NCBI RefSeq assembly: GCF_050433395.1
Contig: NZ_JBNPXH010000013.1
Coordinates: 124,001 to 188,000 of the forward strand
Direction of reading: 5' to 3'
DNA from: Mobilitalea torta
Lineage (GTDB): Bacteria; Bacillota; Clostridia; Lachnospirales; Lachnospiraceae
DNA: 64,000 nucleotides
The notes under the pieces are model-generated. The model was given only the letters and a program-made list of their open reading frames with translations. It was not told the DNA's origin and ran no database searches. The translations under genes were made by a program, and so were the position numbers. Positions 33,087 to 42,287 of the stretch are shown one piece after another. Position 1 is the first letter of the stretch. The number at the start of each line of letters is the position of its first letter.

Positions 33087-35183
33087 ATGGGAAAAGGAAA
33101 GAAATCAAGAAATCAAATGGGGAGTAAGAAAGAAAAGAAGCATTTTATCCGTAAAAGGTTATTAGGTTTGCAGATTGCTTTATCAATCGTGCTGTTTGTC
33201 GTAGTCCTGACGGTGGTGCAGAGCGGTATTGCTCTGAGATCCATGAATCAAAGCACGGATTATGTTCTGAAATCATCCTTGTTTGACATGGTACAGGAGA
33301 CAGCCCTGCAGATTGAGACACAGATGAAGTATTACATAAACGAGGCCCGTGCCGTGGGGAATTCCTTATGCCGTGAAGAAATGACGGAACAGGATAGAAA
33401 GGATACCCTTTCCTTCACCCAGGCAAGATATGATTTCTCTAAAATCAGATTTTTAGATGCCAATGGAAGTGAGCTTTTTGACAAGAAGGATTATTCGAAG
33501 CTGGAGCTATTTCAGGAGGCTGTAAAAAATGGAGCGGCCGTATCGGATGCAATTCTGGAGGAGGAAGCCTCTGAGACCAGGAAATACACCTTTCAAATAG
33601 CGGTGCATGTCATCAAGAATGCCCTGCCCAGCGGCTCTCTTCAGGGGGTGGTATTAGCGGATTCGGGACGTGATACCTTAGGGGATATGGTCAGCAAAAT
33701 TGAAATCGGAGAGCATGGCCGTGCGTTCATTATGAATAAGGAGGCCGAAATCATCACAATATTTGACAATAAAGAGGCTTCCGGGATTAATACGCCGGAG
33801 ACCTTTGATAAAAATAATGTTCCCGACGATTTGAAAGCGATTTATGATCATATGGTTGCTATGGAGCCGGGGCAGATGGATATTGGGAGCTATGTGGATA
33901 AGAAGACCGGTGAGACAATCTATATCGGCTATACCCCGATACAGAATACCCCCGGCTGGAGTGTGGGCATTTATGCGGTAAAAAGTGATTTCTTCGCAGA
34001 GAGCAACAGAATGACGAAGCTGAACTTACTCCTTGCCGCAGTCTTCATTTTAGTAAGCCTGGTTACCGGCCAATATATTTCCGGCATCATCATAAAACCC
34101 ATTAAAAAGCTGACCCATAAGATTAATAAATTTGCCCGGCTGGATTTAACTAAAGGGGAAGGGGATATCAAGCTGGCCAAGCGTATCGATGAGATCGGTG
34201 TCATGAATAACGGAATAGAAGAGATGCGCAGCAATCTCAATAAATTCATGAAGGAGATTTATGATACCTTCCGGATGATCAATGAGAATGCCGAGAAGCT
34301 GGAAGGAATCGCGCATCAGACCTATGCAAGCTGTGAGGACAACTCCTCTACAACCCAGGAGCTGGCAGCGAGCATGGAAGAGGCTTCTGCGACAATAGAA
34401 GGAATCAAAGAGGATATCTTCAGCATCTCCCATAGTATCAGCGAGGTGACGGAAAAGTCCTCAGCCGGTAAGGAGCTTGCGGAGGAGATCCGGGAGAGAG
34501 CCGATATCGTAAGGTCCTCTAATACCAAGAAAACAGAACATGCGAATGTACTCTTTAACGAGGTCAAAGAAAAGTCCGACGCCGCTTTGTTACAGGCGGA
34601 AGGGATTAACAAGATTGACGAGCTGACCAATATCATTAAAGAGGTGGCCAGCCGGACGAACCTCCTGTCATTAAATGCGTCCATCGAAGCGGCGAGAGCG
34701 GGCGAGCATGGAAAAGGCTTCGCTGTTGTTGCAACAGAGATCCGCCAGTTATCCAACACGGTCAGTAAGACGGCGGATGAAATAGAGAGCATTATCAAGC
34801 AGACGATTTTGGCGGTAGAGGGTCTTGCAGACTGTCTCGGTCAGTCCATCCGCTTTATCGAAGGCACCGCCATCGAAGAGCTGAAGGAAATTGTTGTTAC
34901 CAGCGGCCAATACGGCAAGGATGCCCAGGCAATCAAGGATATGCTTCTGACCATCAATGAAGCGATGGAAGCGCTTAATACAATCACATTGCAGATGACG
35001 GAATCCGCTGCAGGCATCAATACAATCATGGAGCAGACCGCATCCGGCGTTACGGACATCGCAGAAAAGACCTCCGGTGTTGTGAATATGTCCAATGAAA
35101 CCAATGTACTGGCAGAAAAGAGCATGGATAGTGCCAGACGTCTGAAGGACATTGTTGAGAAGTTTCAATTGGATAACGCATAG
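33087..35183 (+). CDS. Methyl-accepting chemotaxis protein, dCache type
   Basis: This 698-residue chemoreceptor has an N-terminal membrane helix (about residues 30-52), an extracytoplasmic dCache-like sensor (about 60-300, with GEHGRAFIMNKEAEII and TPGWSVGIYA), a second helix (about 310-332), HAMP and a cytoplasmic signalling hairpin. The hairpin tip is TNLLSLNASIEAARAGEHGKGFAVVA, quoted as a region near residues 526-555. The start follows AAGGAGG. It is directly upstream of the two-component genes and sugar importer, suggesting it detects a related sugar, perhaps through a binding protein. That link is inference. Confidence 0.92.
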   Translation: MGKGKKSRNQMGSKKEKKHFIRKRLLGLQIALSIVLFVVVLTVVQSGIALRSMNQSTDYVLKSSLFDMVQETALQIETQMKYYINEARAVGNSLCREEMTEQDRKDTLSFTQARYDFSKIRFLDANGSELFDKKDYSKLELFQEAVKNGAAVSDAILEEEASETRKYTFQIAVHVIKNALPSGSLQGVVLADSGRDTLGDMVSKIEIGEHGRAFIMNKEAEIITIFDNKEASGINTPETFDKNNVPDDLKAIYDHMVAMEPGQMDIGSYVDKKTGETIYIGYTPIQNTPGWSVGIYAVKSDFFAESNRMTKLNLLLAAVFILVSLVTGQYISGIIIKPIKKLTHKINKFARLDLTKGEGDIKLAKRIDEIGVMNNGIEEMRSNLNKFMKEIYDTFRMINENAEKLEGIAHQTYASCEDNSSTTQELAASMEEASATIEGIKEDIFSISHSISEVTEKSSAGKELAEEIRERADIVRSSNTKKTEHANVLFNEVKEKSDAALLQAEGINKIDELTNIIKEVASRTNLLSLNASIEAARAGEHGKGFAVVATEIRQLSNTVSKTADEIESIIKQTILAVEGLADCLGQSIRFIEGTAIEELKEIVVTSGQYGKDAQAIKDMLLTINEAMEALNTITLQMTESAAGINTIMEQTASGVTDIAEKTSGVVNMSNETNVLAEKSMDSARRLKDIVEKFQLDNA

Positions 35184-35190
35184 GGGTTGT

Positions 35191-35270
35191 ATGAGATAGA
35201 GGCTGCATGGAATAGAGGCTGTATGGGATAGAGGCCGCATGGGACAGAGGCATCATGGAGCAGAGATATA
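35191..35270 (+). repeat. Five tandem 16-bp repeats
   Basis: Five consecutive 16-base units follow the pattern ATGGGATAGAGGCTGC (units start at 35191, 35207, 35223, 35239, 35255) with 1-6 changes each, the last copy most diverged. They fill the gap between the chemoreceptor stop and the ribosome site of the response-regulator gene. Each unit carries an ATG followed in frame by few sense codons, so no product is expected. Confidence 0.85.
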
Positions 35271-35300
35271 AAAATAAAGGAATGGTGTTCAGGGGGTAAT

Positions 35301-36932
35301 ATGTATAAGGTTTTTTTGGTAGAAGATGAGTTTGTGGTAAGGGAAGGCATCAAGAACAATATACATTGGGAAGAGGAAGGCTTTCGCATCGTCGGAGATG
35401 AAAGCGACGGCGAATTGGCTTATCCTATGATATTAAGAGAGCAGCCGGATATTCTGATCACGGATATTAAAATGCCGTTTATGAACGGCCTGGAATTAAG
35501 TAAGCTGCTAAAGAAGGAGCTTCCCCAGTTAAAAATAATCATCATCAGCGGCTACAGTGATTTCGGTTATGCCCAGCAGGCCATTGATATCGGCATTACC
35601 GAATATCTTCTGAAGCCGGTCACATCAGATAAGCTGATGACAGCGGTTAAGAATGCGGCGGCAGTGATTGAAAAGGAGAGGAAAGACCAACAGATACTGG
35701 AGGAGTACCAGCTTTTGATCTATCAGCAGCAGGGTAAAAAAAGAAAGGATTTTTTTAATGCATTGGTCAGCGGAAATATGACCCTTTCCCAGATCATTCA
35801 GCAGGAAGAGGAGCTGGGAATCAATATGGTGGCAAGTGCCTTCCGCATAATGCTGTTTCAGTTTAAAGCCCAGGAAGACATGTATGAGTACTCCAATGAA
35901 GTAGTACAATGCGAAGGAAGAATGCAGGAGGTCTTAAGGGAGTATTCCGGCATAAAGGTTTTTGAGCGCAGTATGGATGGCTGGGCATTTATCCTCCTGG
36001 GGGAAAATGAAGAACAGATTGAAGCGCTGACCCGGGAATTATGCAAGCTGTTAAGAGAGATCAGCGGCGGCAAGGTACATTATTTTGGGGGAATCGGGAG
36101 AGTCGTTCATCGTGTCCGAGACCTGCGTCAATCCTTTCTTGATGCCAACCGGGCTTTTTCCCCGCGTTATTTTGAACGGGGAGATCAGTTCTTATTCTAC
36201 AGCGATGTGCGCAATATAAAGGACCAGATAGGAAAATGGAGCAATGTCAGGGAGCTGAATCTGGAGAAGCTGGATCGCAGCCTCCTGGATGATTTCTTAA
36301 AGAGGGGCACCCTGCAGGACGTGGATGAATTTGTGGATCAGTATTTTGAAGGACTGGATGCCAATGCAATGAGCTCGGCCCTTTTCCGGCAGTATATCAT
36401 GATGGACGGATACTCCGCTATCATGAAATTCCTGAAGGAGCTGGAGTACTCAAAGGAAAAGATCGATAACAGTTTTAAGAATAGCAGGGATATTAACGAA
36501 CAGCTTACCAGCAAAGAGGATTGCTGTAAATTTTATAAGACCATCCTGAAGGAAGCAATCGATCTGCGGAACCGGAGCAGTCAGAAAAAATATGCCGGAC
36601 TCATAGAAAAAGCCAAGGAATACATCCATCAAAAATACTCCATGAGTGATCTTACCCTGGATAAGGTGGCGTCAAAGGTGAATATCAGCCCCAACTATTT
36701 CAGCTCCCTGTTCAACCAGGAAACCGGGATGACCTTTATCGAGTATCTTACGGATATCCGCATGGAAAAAGCAAAGGAATATTTAAGATGTACGGGGAAG
36801 AAGATAACAGAGATCGGATTTTCAGTTGGCTATCTGGATTCCCATTATTTCAGCTATATTTTTAAAAAGACACAGAATTGCACACCGTCGGAATACCGAT
36901 GCAGGGGAATGGTGAAGGATGATGACGAATGA
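35301..36932 (+). CDS. YesN-like response regulator with AraC DNA-binding domain
   Basis: This 543-residue regulator has a receiver domain (residues 1-122) with acidic pocket Glu8/Asp9, phospho-acceptor Asp55 in LITDIKMPF and Lys in LLKPV. A long middle region follows (130-430), then two AraC-type helix-turn-helix units (about 435-540; DKVASKVNISPNYFSSLFNQETG, then ITEIGFSVGYLDSHYFSYIFKK, both quoted as regions). It overlaps its sensor kinase gene by 14 bases. It very likely activates the adjacent sugar importer genes on signal. Confidence 0.92.
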   Translation: MYKVFLVEDEFVVREGIKNNIHWEEEGFRIVGDESDGELAYPMILREQPDILITDIKMPFMNGLELSKLLKKELPQLKIIIISGYSDFGYAQQAIDIGITEYLLKPVTSDKLMTAVKNAAAVIEKERKDQQILEEYQLLIYQQQGKKRKDFFNALVSGNMTLSQIIQQEEELGINMVASAFRIMLFQFKAQEDMYEYSNEVVQCEGRMQEVLREYSGIKVFERSMDGWAFILLGENEEQIEALTRELCKLLREISGGKVHYFGGIGRVVHRVRDLRQSFLDANRAFSPRYFERGDQFLFYSDVRNIKDQIGKWSNVRELNLEKLDRSLLDDFLKRGTLQDVDEFVDQYFEGLDANAMSSALFRQYIMMDGYSAIMKFLKELEYSKEKIDNSFKNSRDINEQLTSKEDCCKFYKTILKEAIDLRNRSSQKKYAGLIEKAKEYIHQKYSMSDLTLDKVASKVNISPNYFSSLFNQETGMTFIEYLTDIRMEKAKEYLRCTGKKITEIGFSVGYLDSHYFSYIFKKTQNCTPSEYRCRGMVKDDDE

Positions 36933-38397
36933 AAAACAAATTAAATACCCGCTGCGGTTAAAGCTTATCCTGGTAGCTGCCATCATCATCATTCCGATGA
37001 TTATTCTCTCCGTATACCAGATTACGGCTCTGCATAATTACAGCACGGCATATGATACCATTGTGCGCAGGATCACGGAAGCTAATAATTATAATCTCAA
37101 TTTCAAGGAAGAGATGGACGAAAGCATGTATAAGATTGTGGTGGAAGCAGAAACTTTCGAATCCATTGATAATAATAACGATCTGAAGAATCCGTATGAC
37201 CTCATTGCAGCGGCGAGAATCAATTTTTCCAAGCTGCGGGAGATAACCACCAGCCGGGAGAGCCTGGGCTGGATTAAACGCATCCTGCTTAACCTCGATA
37301 CCCTGGAGGACAGGATCAACGAAATACGGGATAATCTGGAGCAAACCGGTCATTATGAGGAAAATATCGCAATGCTGGAATCGGACATCTATATTCTGAC
37401 GGAGCTGTTTCAGGAAGAGATCCAGTATTATATCTATTACGAAACCCAGAATTTTGAAGCGATCCGCCAGAGCCTGAATGAACAGGTGGCAAAAGTGATT
37501 TTTACCATGATCGTGGCCCTGGCATCCATTATGATCGCCTCCTTTCTCATGAATATCATATTAACGGACAGCATCACGAAGCCCATAAGGATGCTTTGTG
37601 AAAAGACTGCCCTGGTGGCAAAAGGCGATTTTACGACACGGACCTCCTGTGAGAATCACGATGAACTATCCGTGTTATCCGACAGCTTCAATGACATGGC
37701 CATGAAATTGGAACAGCAGGTGAACAGCATAAGGCAGGAACAGGAAAATCTGAGAAATATGGAATCAAAGCTTTTACAGGCGCAGATTAATCCTCATTTT
37801 CTGTATAATACCCTGGATACGATTATCTGGCTGATCGAGGGAAACAAGAATAAAGAGGCGATTGATATCGTGGTATCCCTGTCTGAGTTTTTCCGGATCG
37901 CGGTGAGCAAGGGAAGGGACTTCATATCGATCCGGGAAGAGGAAATACATATCAAAAGCTATCTGCAGATACAGCAGTCACGTTATTGTGATATTCTGGA
38001 TTATGAAATTGTGGTCCCGGAGGAGCTGTATCAATATCAGATATTGAAGCTGACCCTGCAGCCCCTGGTTGAGAATTCCTTGTATCATGGAATTAAAATG
38101 TTAAGGGCCAGAGGAAAAATAACAGTGACCGGAGAACGGCTGGGCGAGGACATCTATTTCCGGGTAATTGATAACGGAGTGGGGATGGAGGAAGAGAAGC
38201 TGAAGGAGCTGAGAAAGGCAGTGGAACTGCCGGGCTGCGAGCAGAGCGCCGGGTTTGGACTGGCTAATGTCAACAAACGGATTAAGCTGAATTATGGCAG
38301 TGACTACGGCCTGGATATCCACAGTAAAAAGGGAGAGGGTACCGTTCTAACCGTAAGGATACCGGTGCGTCTGCCAGGGGAGCGAGGAGGAATATGA
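36919..38397 (+). CDS. YesM-like sensor histidine kinase
   Basis: This 492-residue kinase has two membrane helices (about residues 13-33 and 190-212) bounding an extracytoplasmic helical sensor, a HAMP domain (about 213-265) and the His-kinase motif QAQINPHFLYNTLD near residue 292 with the phospho-accepting His. A HATPase domain follows (N-box QPLVENSLYHG, G-box DNGVGM and GFGLANV). This is the family paired with YesN regulators for carbohydrate uptake. Its end overlaps the next gene, a membrane-tethered sugar-binding protein, by 4 bases, suggesting that protein presents the ligand to the kinase. Confidence 0.92.
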   Translation: MMTNEKQIKYPLRLKLILVAAIIIIPMIILSVYQITALHNYSTAYDTIVRRITEANNYNLNFKEEMDESMYKIVVEAETFESIDNNNDLKNPYDLIAAARINFSKLREITTSRESLGWIKRILLNLDTLEDRINEIRDNLEQTGHYEENIAMLESDIYILTELFQEEIQYYIYYETQNFEAIRQSLNEQVAKVIFTMIVALASIMIASFLMNIILTDSITKPIRMLCEKTALVAKGDFTTRTSCENHDELSVLSDSFNDMAMKLEQQVNSIRQEQENLRNMESKLLQAQINPHFLYNTLDTIIWLIEGNKNKEAIDIVVSLSEFFRIAVSKGRDFISIREEEIHIKSYLQIQQSRYCDILDYEIVVPEELYQYQILKLTLQPLVENSLYHGIKMLRARGKITVTGERLGEDIYFRVIDNGVGMEEEKLKELRKAVELPGCEQSAGFGLANVNKRIKLNYGSDYGLDIHSKKGEGTVLTVRIPVRLPGERGGI

Positions 38398-39422
38398 ATA
38401 AAAAACTTATCATTATCTTAGTGGTTTTTCTGGCGATTCCGATTGTCCTTGTAAATTGCAGCTTAAGACCTGTAAAAATCCAACAGTATAATGAAAATGA
38501 CAATTCAGAGGATATGGCCTCGGATTTGATTGTAGTTGGTTTTTCACAGCTCGGTTCAGAATCCGACTGGCGTACGGCAAATACGAAATCCATCCAGAAC
38601 GCGCTCACAGAAGAAAATGGCTTCTCTCTAATCTTCAGCAACGGAAGACAGAGGCTGGAGAACCAGATTAAGGATGTGCGGAGCTTTATCTTCCAGGAGG
38701 TGGATTATATTGTAATCGCACCGGTGACAGAGACCGGATGGGATACGGTGCTGCAGGAAGCCAAGGAGGCCGGTATTCCGGTCATCCTTGTAGACCGTAT
38801 GATCGATACCAGTGACGACAGCCATTATATCGCAAGCGTGGGCACGGATAAGTATGAAGAAGGGCAAAAAGCCGGGCAATGGCTGGAGCAATATCTGGAT
38901 ACAAAAAGCGGAGATGGTTCGGATGATGTCAATATTGTCATACTGGAGGGCACCTTAGATTCAACGGCCCAGATTGGACGGTCAAAGGGCTTTCAGGAAG
39001 TAGCGGACCGGCACGGCAACTGGAAGATCCTTGCCCAGGAAAGCGGTGATTTTACAAAAGCAAAGGGCAAGGAGGTCATGGTAAAATATCTGCAGGAGTT
39101 TGAGGATATTGATGTGCTGGTTTCCCAGAATGACAATATGACCTTCGGCGCAATAGAGGCAATCCAGGAGGCTGGATTAACCTGCGGGGTGAACGGGGAT
39201 ATCACGGTCATTTCCTTTGACGCGGTTTCGGAGGCCTTTGACAAGATGGAGCAGGGCCTGATCAATGTGGATATCGAGTGCAATCCCTTGCAGGGGCCGC
39301 TGATCGCAGAGATCATCGAACGTCTGGAAAAGGGAGAAACGGTTGATAAAATATCCTATGTGGAGGAAAAGGTCTTTGAAGCGGAAAATGCCGCCGCAGA
39401 CCGTATCGGACGGAGCTATTAG
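38394..39422 (+). CDS. Tethered sugar-binding protein, probable sensor partner
   Basis: This 342-residue protein has an N-terminal hydrophobic signal ending LVNC (Cys22, lipobox-like) and a type I periplasmic-binding fold of the ribose/galactofuranose group. It shares the segment SDWRTANTKS, the DNM motif and the IECNPLQGP region with the importer's own binding protein at 39602. The two are paralogues within 200 bases of each other. Overlap with the kinase gene points to a sensing role, as in LytS/YesM systems that use an accessory binding protein. Direct contact with the kinase is not shown. Confidence 0.87.
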   Translation: MNKKLIIILVVFLAIPIVLVNCSLRPVKIQQYNENDNSEDMASDLIVVGFSQLGSESDWRTANTKSIQNALTEENGFSLIFSNGRQRLENQIKDVRSFIFQEVDYIVIAPVTETGWDTVLQEAKEAGIPVILVDRMIDTSDDSHYIASVGTDKYEEGQKAGQWLEQYLDTKSGDGSDDVNIVILEGTLDSTAQIGRSKGFQEVADRHGNWKILAQESGDFTKAKGKEVMVKYLQEFEDIDVLVSQNDNMTFGAIEAIQEAGLTCGVNGDITVISFDAVSEAFDKMEQGLINVDIECNPLQGPLIAEIIERLEKGETVDKISYVEEKVFEAENAAADRIGRSY

Positions 39423-39601
39423 GAAAAAAACAAACAAAATTCATAGAAATCTTAACCATAAAACAACAAAAGTGGAAGTACAGGAAAAATAAATACAAAC
39501 TCAGGAAAAATCTCCGTATTTTTATTCCGGTAAGTCGAATATACTTGTGCTTACAAAAAAAGAAAACTCAGTATTCTGAGTTGAAAATGGAGGAGATATC
39601 T

Positions 39602-40579
39602 ATGAAGAAATTGATTTCATTGGTTCTGGTATTTGCACTGGTGTTCTCCCTTGCGGCCTGCGGCAGCAAAGGCAGCGAGACTTCGGGAAAATCAAGCAGC
39701 AAAAAAGTGGTGGTTGGTGTTGTGCAGACCAACGCCAACGAGTCGGACTGGCGTACGGCAAACACAAAATCCTTCAATGAGGCGTTCCAGAAAGCGGGCT
39801 TTGAGACAAAGATGGTCTTTGGTGAGGGTGACCATGCAAAGCAGATTTCCCAGGCACAACAGCTCATTCAGGAAGAGGTTGACTATCTGGTTGTCTTAGG
39901 ACTTCAATCCGCAGGCTGGGAGGATGTGGCAAAGGCTGCCAAGGAAGCGGGCATTCCCCTGATTATGGCTGACCGTAAGCTTGAGCTGCCGGAGGATCTC
40001 TACACCGCAATGGTGTGCTCCGATTTCGAGGCCGAAGGGAAAAAGGCTGTGGACTGGCTTAAGAAGCAGGCAATTGACAATTGCAAGATCGTCGTTCTCG
40101 GCGGTGACACAGGCTCCTCCGCTCAGCTGGGCCGCTCCAAGGCAATTGAAGACGGCGCTAAGGAAAACGGCTGGGAGATCGTATTCAACCAGAATATGAA
40201 GGGCTGGGACGAAACTCTTGCAAAGCAGGCGGTTGCTGATCTGATCGCTGCCGGAACGGAATTCAATGTTGTTTATGCTGAGAATGACAATATGGCCCGC
40301 GGCGCCTGTGACGCCATGGATGCCGCCGGTATTACATACGGCAAGGACGGCAAGGTAAAGGTTATTGCCTTTGATGCCAACAAATGGGCGCTGGAGAAGG
40401 TTCTCGCAGGCCAGTTCAACCTTGATGTAGAATGCAATCCTCTTCATGGTCCCCGTATTGTAACCCTTATCAATAAGCTTGAATCCGGAGAGAAGGTCGA
40501 GAAGGATGCCTATGTTGATGAGGAAATGTTTGACTGTGAAACCATCACAAAAGAGATTGTTGATGCACGTTCTTATTAA
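39602..40579 (+). CDS. Sugar ABC importer substrate-binding lipoprotein (YtfQ-like)
   Basis: This 325-residue lipoprotein begins MKKLISLVLVFALVFSLAAC, with the lipobox Cys at residue 20. It folds as a type I sugar-binding protein with SDWRTANTKS, ENDNMARGA and VECNPLHGP motifs typical of YtfQ-like galactofuranose binding. The ATG at 39602 follows GGAGATATCT and is preferred to an upstream in-frame ATG at 39545. Strong RNA hairpins follow the gene, as is usual where the binding protein must be made in excess over the membrane parts. The specificity (galactofuranose, ribose or another sugar) is not proved. Confidence 0.9.
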   Translation: MKKLISLVLVFALVFSLAACGSKGSETSGKSSSKKVVVGVVQTNANESDWRTANTKSFNEAFQKAGFETKMVFGEGDHAKQISQAQQLIQEEVDYLVVLGLQSAGWEDVAKAAKEAGIPLIMADRKLELPEDLYTAMVCSDFEAEGKKAVDWLKKQAIDNCKIVVLGGDTGSSAQLGRSKAIEDGAKENGWEIVFNQNMKGWDETLAKQAVADLIAAGTEFNVVYAENDNMARGACDAMDAAGITYGKDGKVKVIAFDANKWALEKVLAGQFNLDVECNPLHGPRIVTLINKLESGEKVEKDAYVDEEMFDCETITKEIVDARSY

Positions 40580-40597
40580 TCCTTAAGTTATTGTTTA

Positions 40598-40653
40598 AAA
40601 TGCGCGGCGCCGAGTAAGCGGATATTGATCCCCAATTCCAGCACCGCGCATTT
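40598..40653 (+). other. Stem-loop 1 after the binding-protein gene
   Basis: AAATGCGCGG and CCGCGCATTT form a 10-bp stem around a 36-base loop, 19 bases after the stop codon. It probably protects the upstream transcript from exonucleases or causes partial termination. Confidence 0.6.
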
Positions 40654-40661
40654 ATCATATC

Positions 40662-40727
40662 GTTACAGCAGGTTCTGCGGCAGGGAGGAGAGCGAGTTTC
40701 TCCTTCCCGCGCAGGCTATGCTGTAAC
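40662..40727 (+). other. Stem-loop 2 with nested hairpin
   Basis: GTTACAGCA pairs with TGCTGTAAC (9 bp). Inside it GGGAGGAGA pairs with TTCTCCTTCCC (one bulge). Together with stem-loop 1 it separates the binding-protein gene from the ATPase gene. A T-run is absent, so read-through is expected. Confidence 0.6.
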
Positions 40728-40760
40728 ATCATACCTGAATGGAGGTTTGATAATATTACT

Positions 40761-42287
40761 ATGCAGAATGCAGTACTTACAATGCGGGGCATTTACAAAA
40801 GCTTTCCCGGCGTACGGGCCTTACAGAATGTAAATTTCACTTTACGTGAGGGCGAGATCCACGCTCTGATGGGAGAAAACGGCGCCGGAAAGTCAACCTT
40901 AATTAAGGTTTTGACGGGAGTATACCCTAAGGATGCCGGGGAAATCTATATGAAAGGAATTCAAAAGCCGATTTCGATCAAATCTCCCCAGGAGGCCCAG
41001 AAGCTTGGGATAAGCACCGTGTACCAGGAGATCACCTTGTGTCCGAATCTGACGGTGGCTGAAAATCTGTTTATAGGCAGAACCAATGATTTCATTGTGA
41101 ATTGGAAGGAGCGTAACAAGAGGGCGGAAAGCATTCTGGAGGGTCTTGGGATACCGGTTAATCCGACGCAGCAATTGTCCAACTGTTCCATAGCGGTTCA
41201 GCAAATGGTGGCGATTGCCCGGGCGGTTGATATGGATTGTAAGGTGCTGATCCTTGACGAGCCCACCTCATCCCTGGATGAACAGGAGGTTGCCAAGCTC
41301 TTTACATTGATGCGTGAACTCAAATCCAGAGGGGTAGGTATTATATTTGTCACCCATTTCCTTGATCAGGTGTATGAGCTGTGCGACAAAATTACAGTTT
41401 TGCGCAATGGCGAGCTGGTGGGAGAATATGAGATTAAGGACTTACCCAGGGTGGAGCTTGTGGCCAAAATGATGGGCAAGGAGCTTGGCGAGCTGGCTGA
41501 GATACATAATGAGGAGCAGCAGGGCATTGGTGACTTGAAGGAAGCTGTAATCGAAGCGGAAGGGCTTTCAAGCACATCAGGAATCAAGCCGTTCCGTTTT
41601 ACTGCGTACAAGGGTGAGGTAACGGGCTTTGCCGGGCTGCTGGGGTCAGGACGCAGCGAGTGCGTACGTGCAATCTTCGGAGCAGACCGGATTGTAAAAG
41701 GTACCTTAAAAATCAAAGGAAAGAATGTGAATATAACCTCACCGGTCAAGGCCATGAAGAAAGGAGTCGGATATCTTTCCGAGGACCGGAAGCGGGACGG
41801 AATTATTGGCGATTTATCCGTCCGTGATAATATCATTCTGGCGCTCCAGGTCATGAGAGGCTTTTTCCGGCCCTTTACCAAGGCCCAGGCCCAGGCCTTT
41901 GCCGATGAATATATCAGCCTGCTGGGCATAAAAACAGCTTCGGCAGATACTCCCATCCATTCCTTATCCGGGGGGAATCAGCAGAAGGTGATTCTGGCCC
42001 GTTGGCTGCTGACGCATCCTGATTATCTTATTCTTGACGAGCCTACCCGGGGAATTGATATCGGCACAAAGGTGGAAATTCAAAAACTGGTGCTGAGGCT
42101 TGCCGCCGAGGGGATGAGCATCACATTTATTTCCTCTGAGATTGAGGAAATGCTGCGCACCTGTTCCAGGCTGATTATTATGCGTGACCTGTATGTGGTG
42201 GGAGAGTTAAAGGGTGAGGATATGACCCAGGATAAAATAATGTATACGATAGCGGGGGGAGTAAGTCAAAATGAGCAGAAACAGTAA
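40761..42287 (+). CDS. Sugar ABC importer ATP-binding protein (YtfR/RbsA-like)
   Basis: This 508-residue protein has two fused ATPase domains. Domain 1 has Walker A GENGAGKST (near residue 38) and Walker B LILDEPTSSLD (about 160). Domain 2 (from residue 270) has the degenerate Walker A-like GLLGSGRSE, signature LSGGNQQKVILARWL and LILDEPTRGIDIGTK. This is the standard form of ribose/galactofuranose importer ATPases, with the second site weakened. It overlaps the first permease gene by 17 bases. Confidence 0.92.
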   Translation: MQNAVLTMRGIYKSFPGVRALQNVNFTLREGEIHALMGENGAGKSTLIKVLTGVYPKDAGEIYMKGIQKPISIKSPQEAQKLGISTVYQEITLCPNLTVAENLFIGRTNDFIVNWKERNKRAESILEGLGIPVNPTQQLSNCSIAVQQMVAIARAVDMDCKVLILDEPTSSLDEQEVAKLFTLMRELKSRGVGIIFVTHFLDQVYELCDKITVLRNGELVGEYEIKDLPRVELVAKMMGKELGELAEIHNEEQQGIGDLKEAVIEAEGLSSTSGIKPFRFTAYKGEVTGFAGLLGSGRSECVRAIFGADRIVKGTLKIKGKNVNITSPVKAMKKGVGYLSEDRKRDGIIGDLSVRDNIILALQVMRGFFRPFTKAQAQAFADEYISLLGIKTASADTPIHSLSGGNQQKVILARWLLTHPDYLILDEPTRGIDIGTKVEIQKLVLRLAAEGMSITFISSEIEEMLRTCSRLIIMRDLYVVGELKGEDMTQDKIMYTIAGGVSQNEQKQ

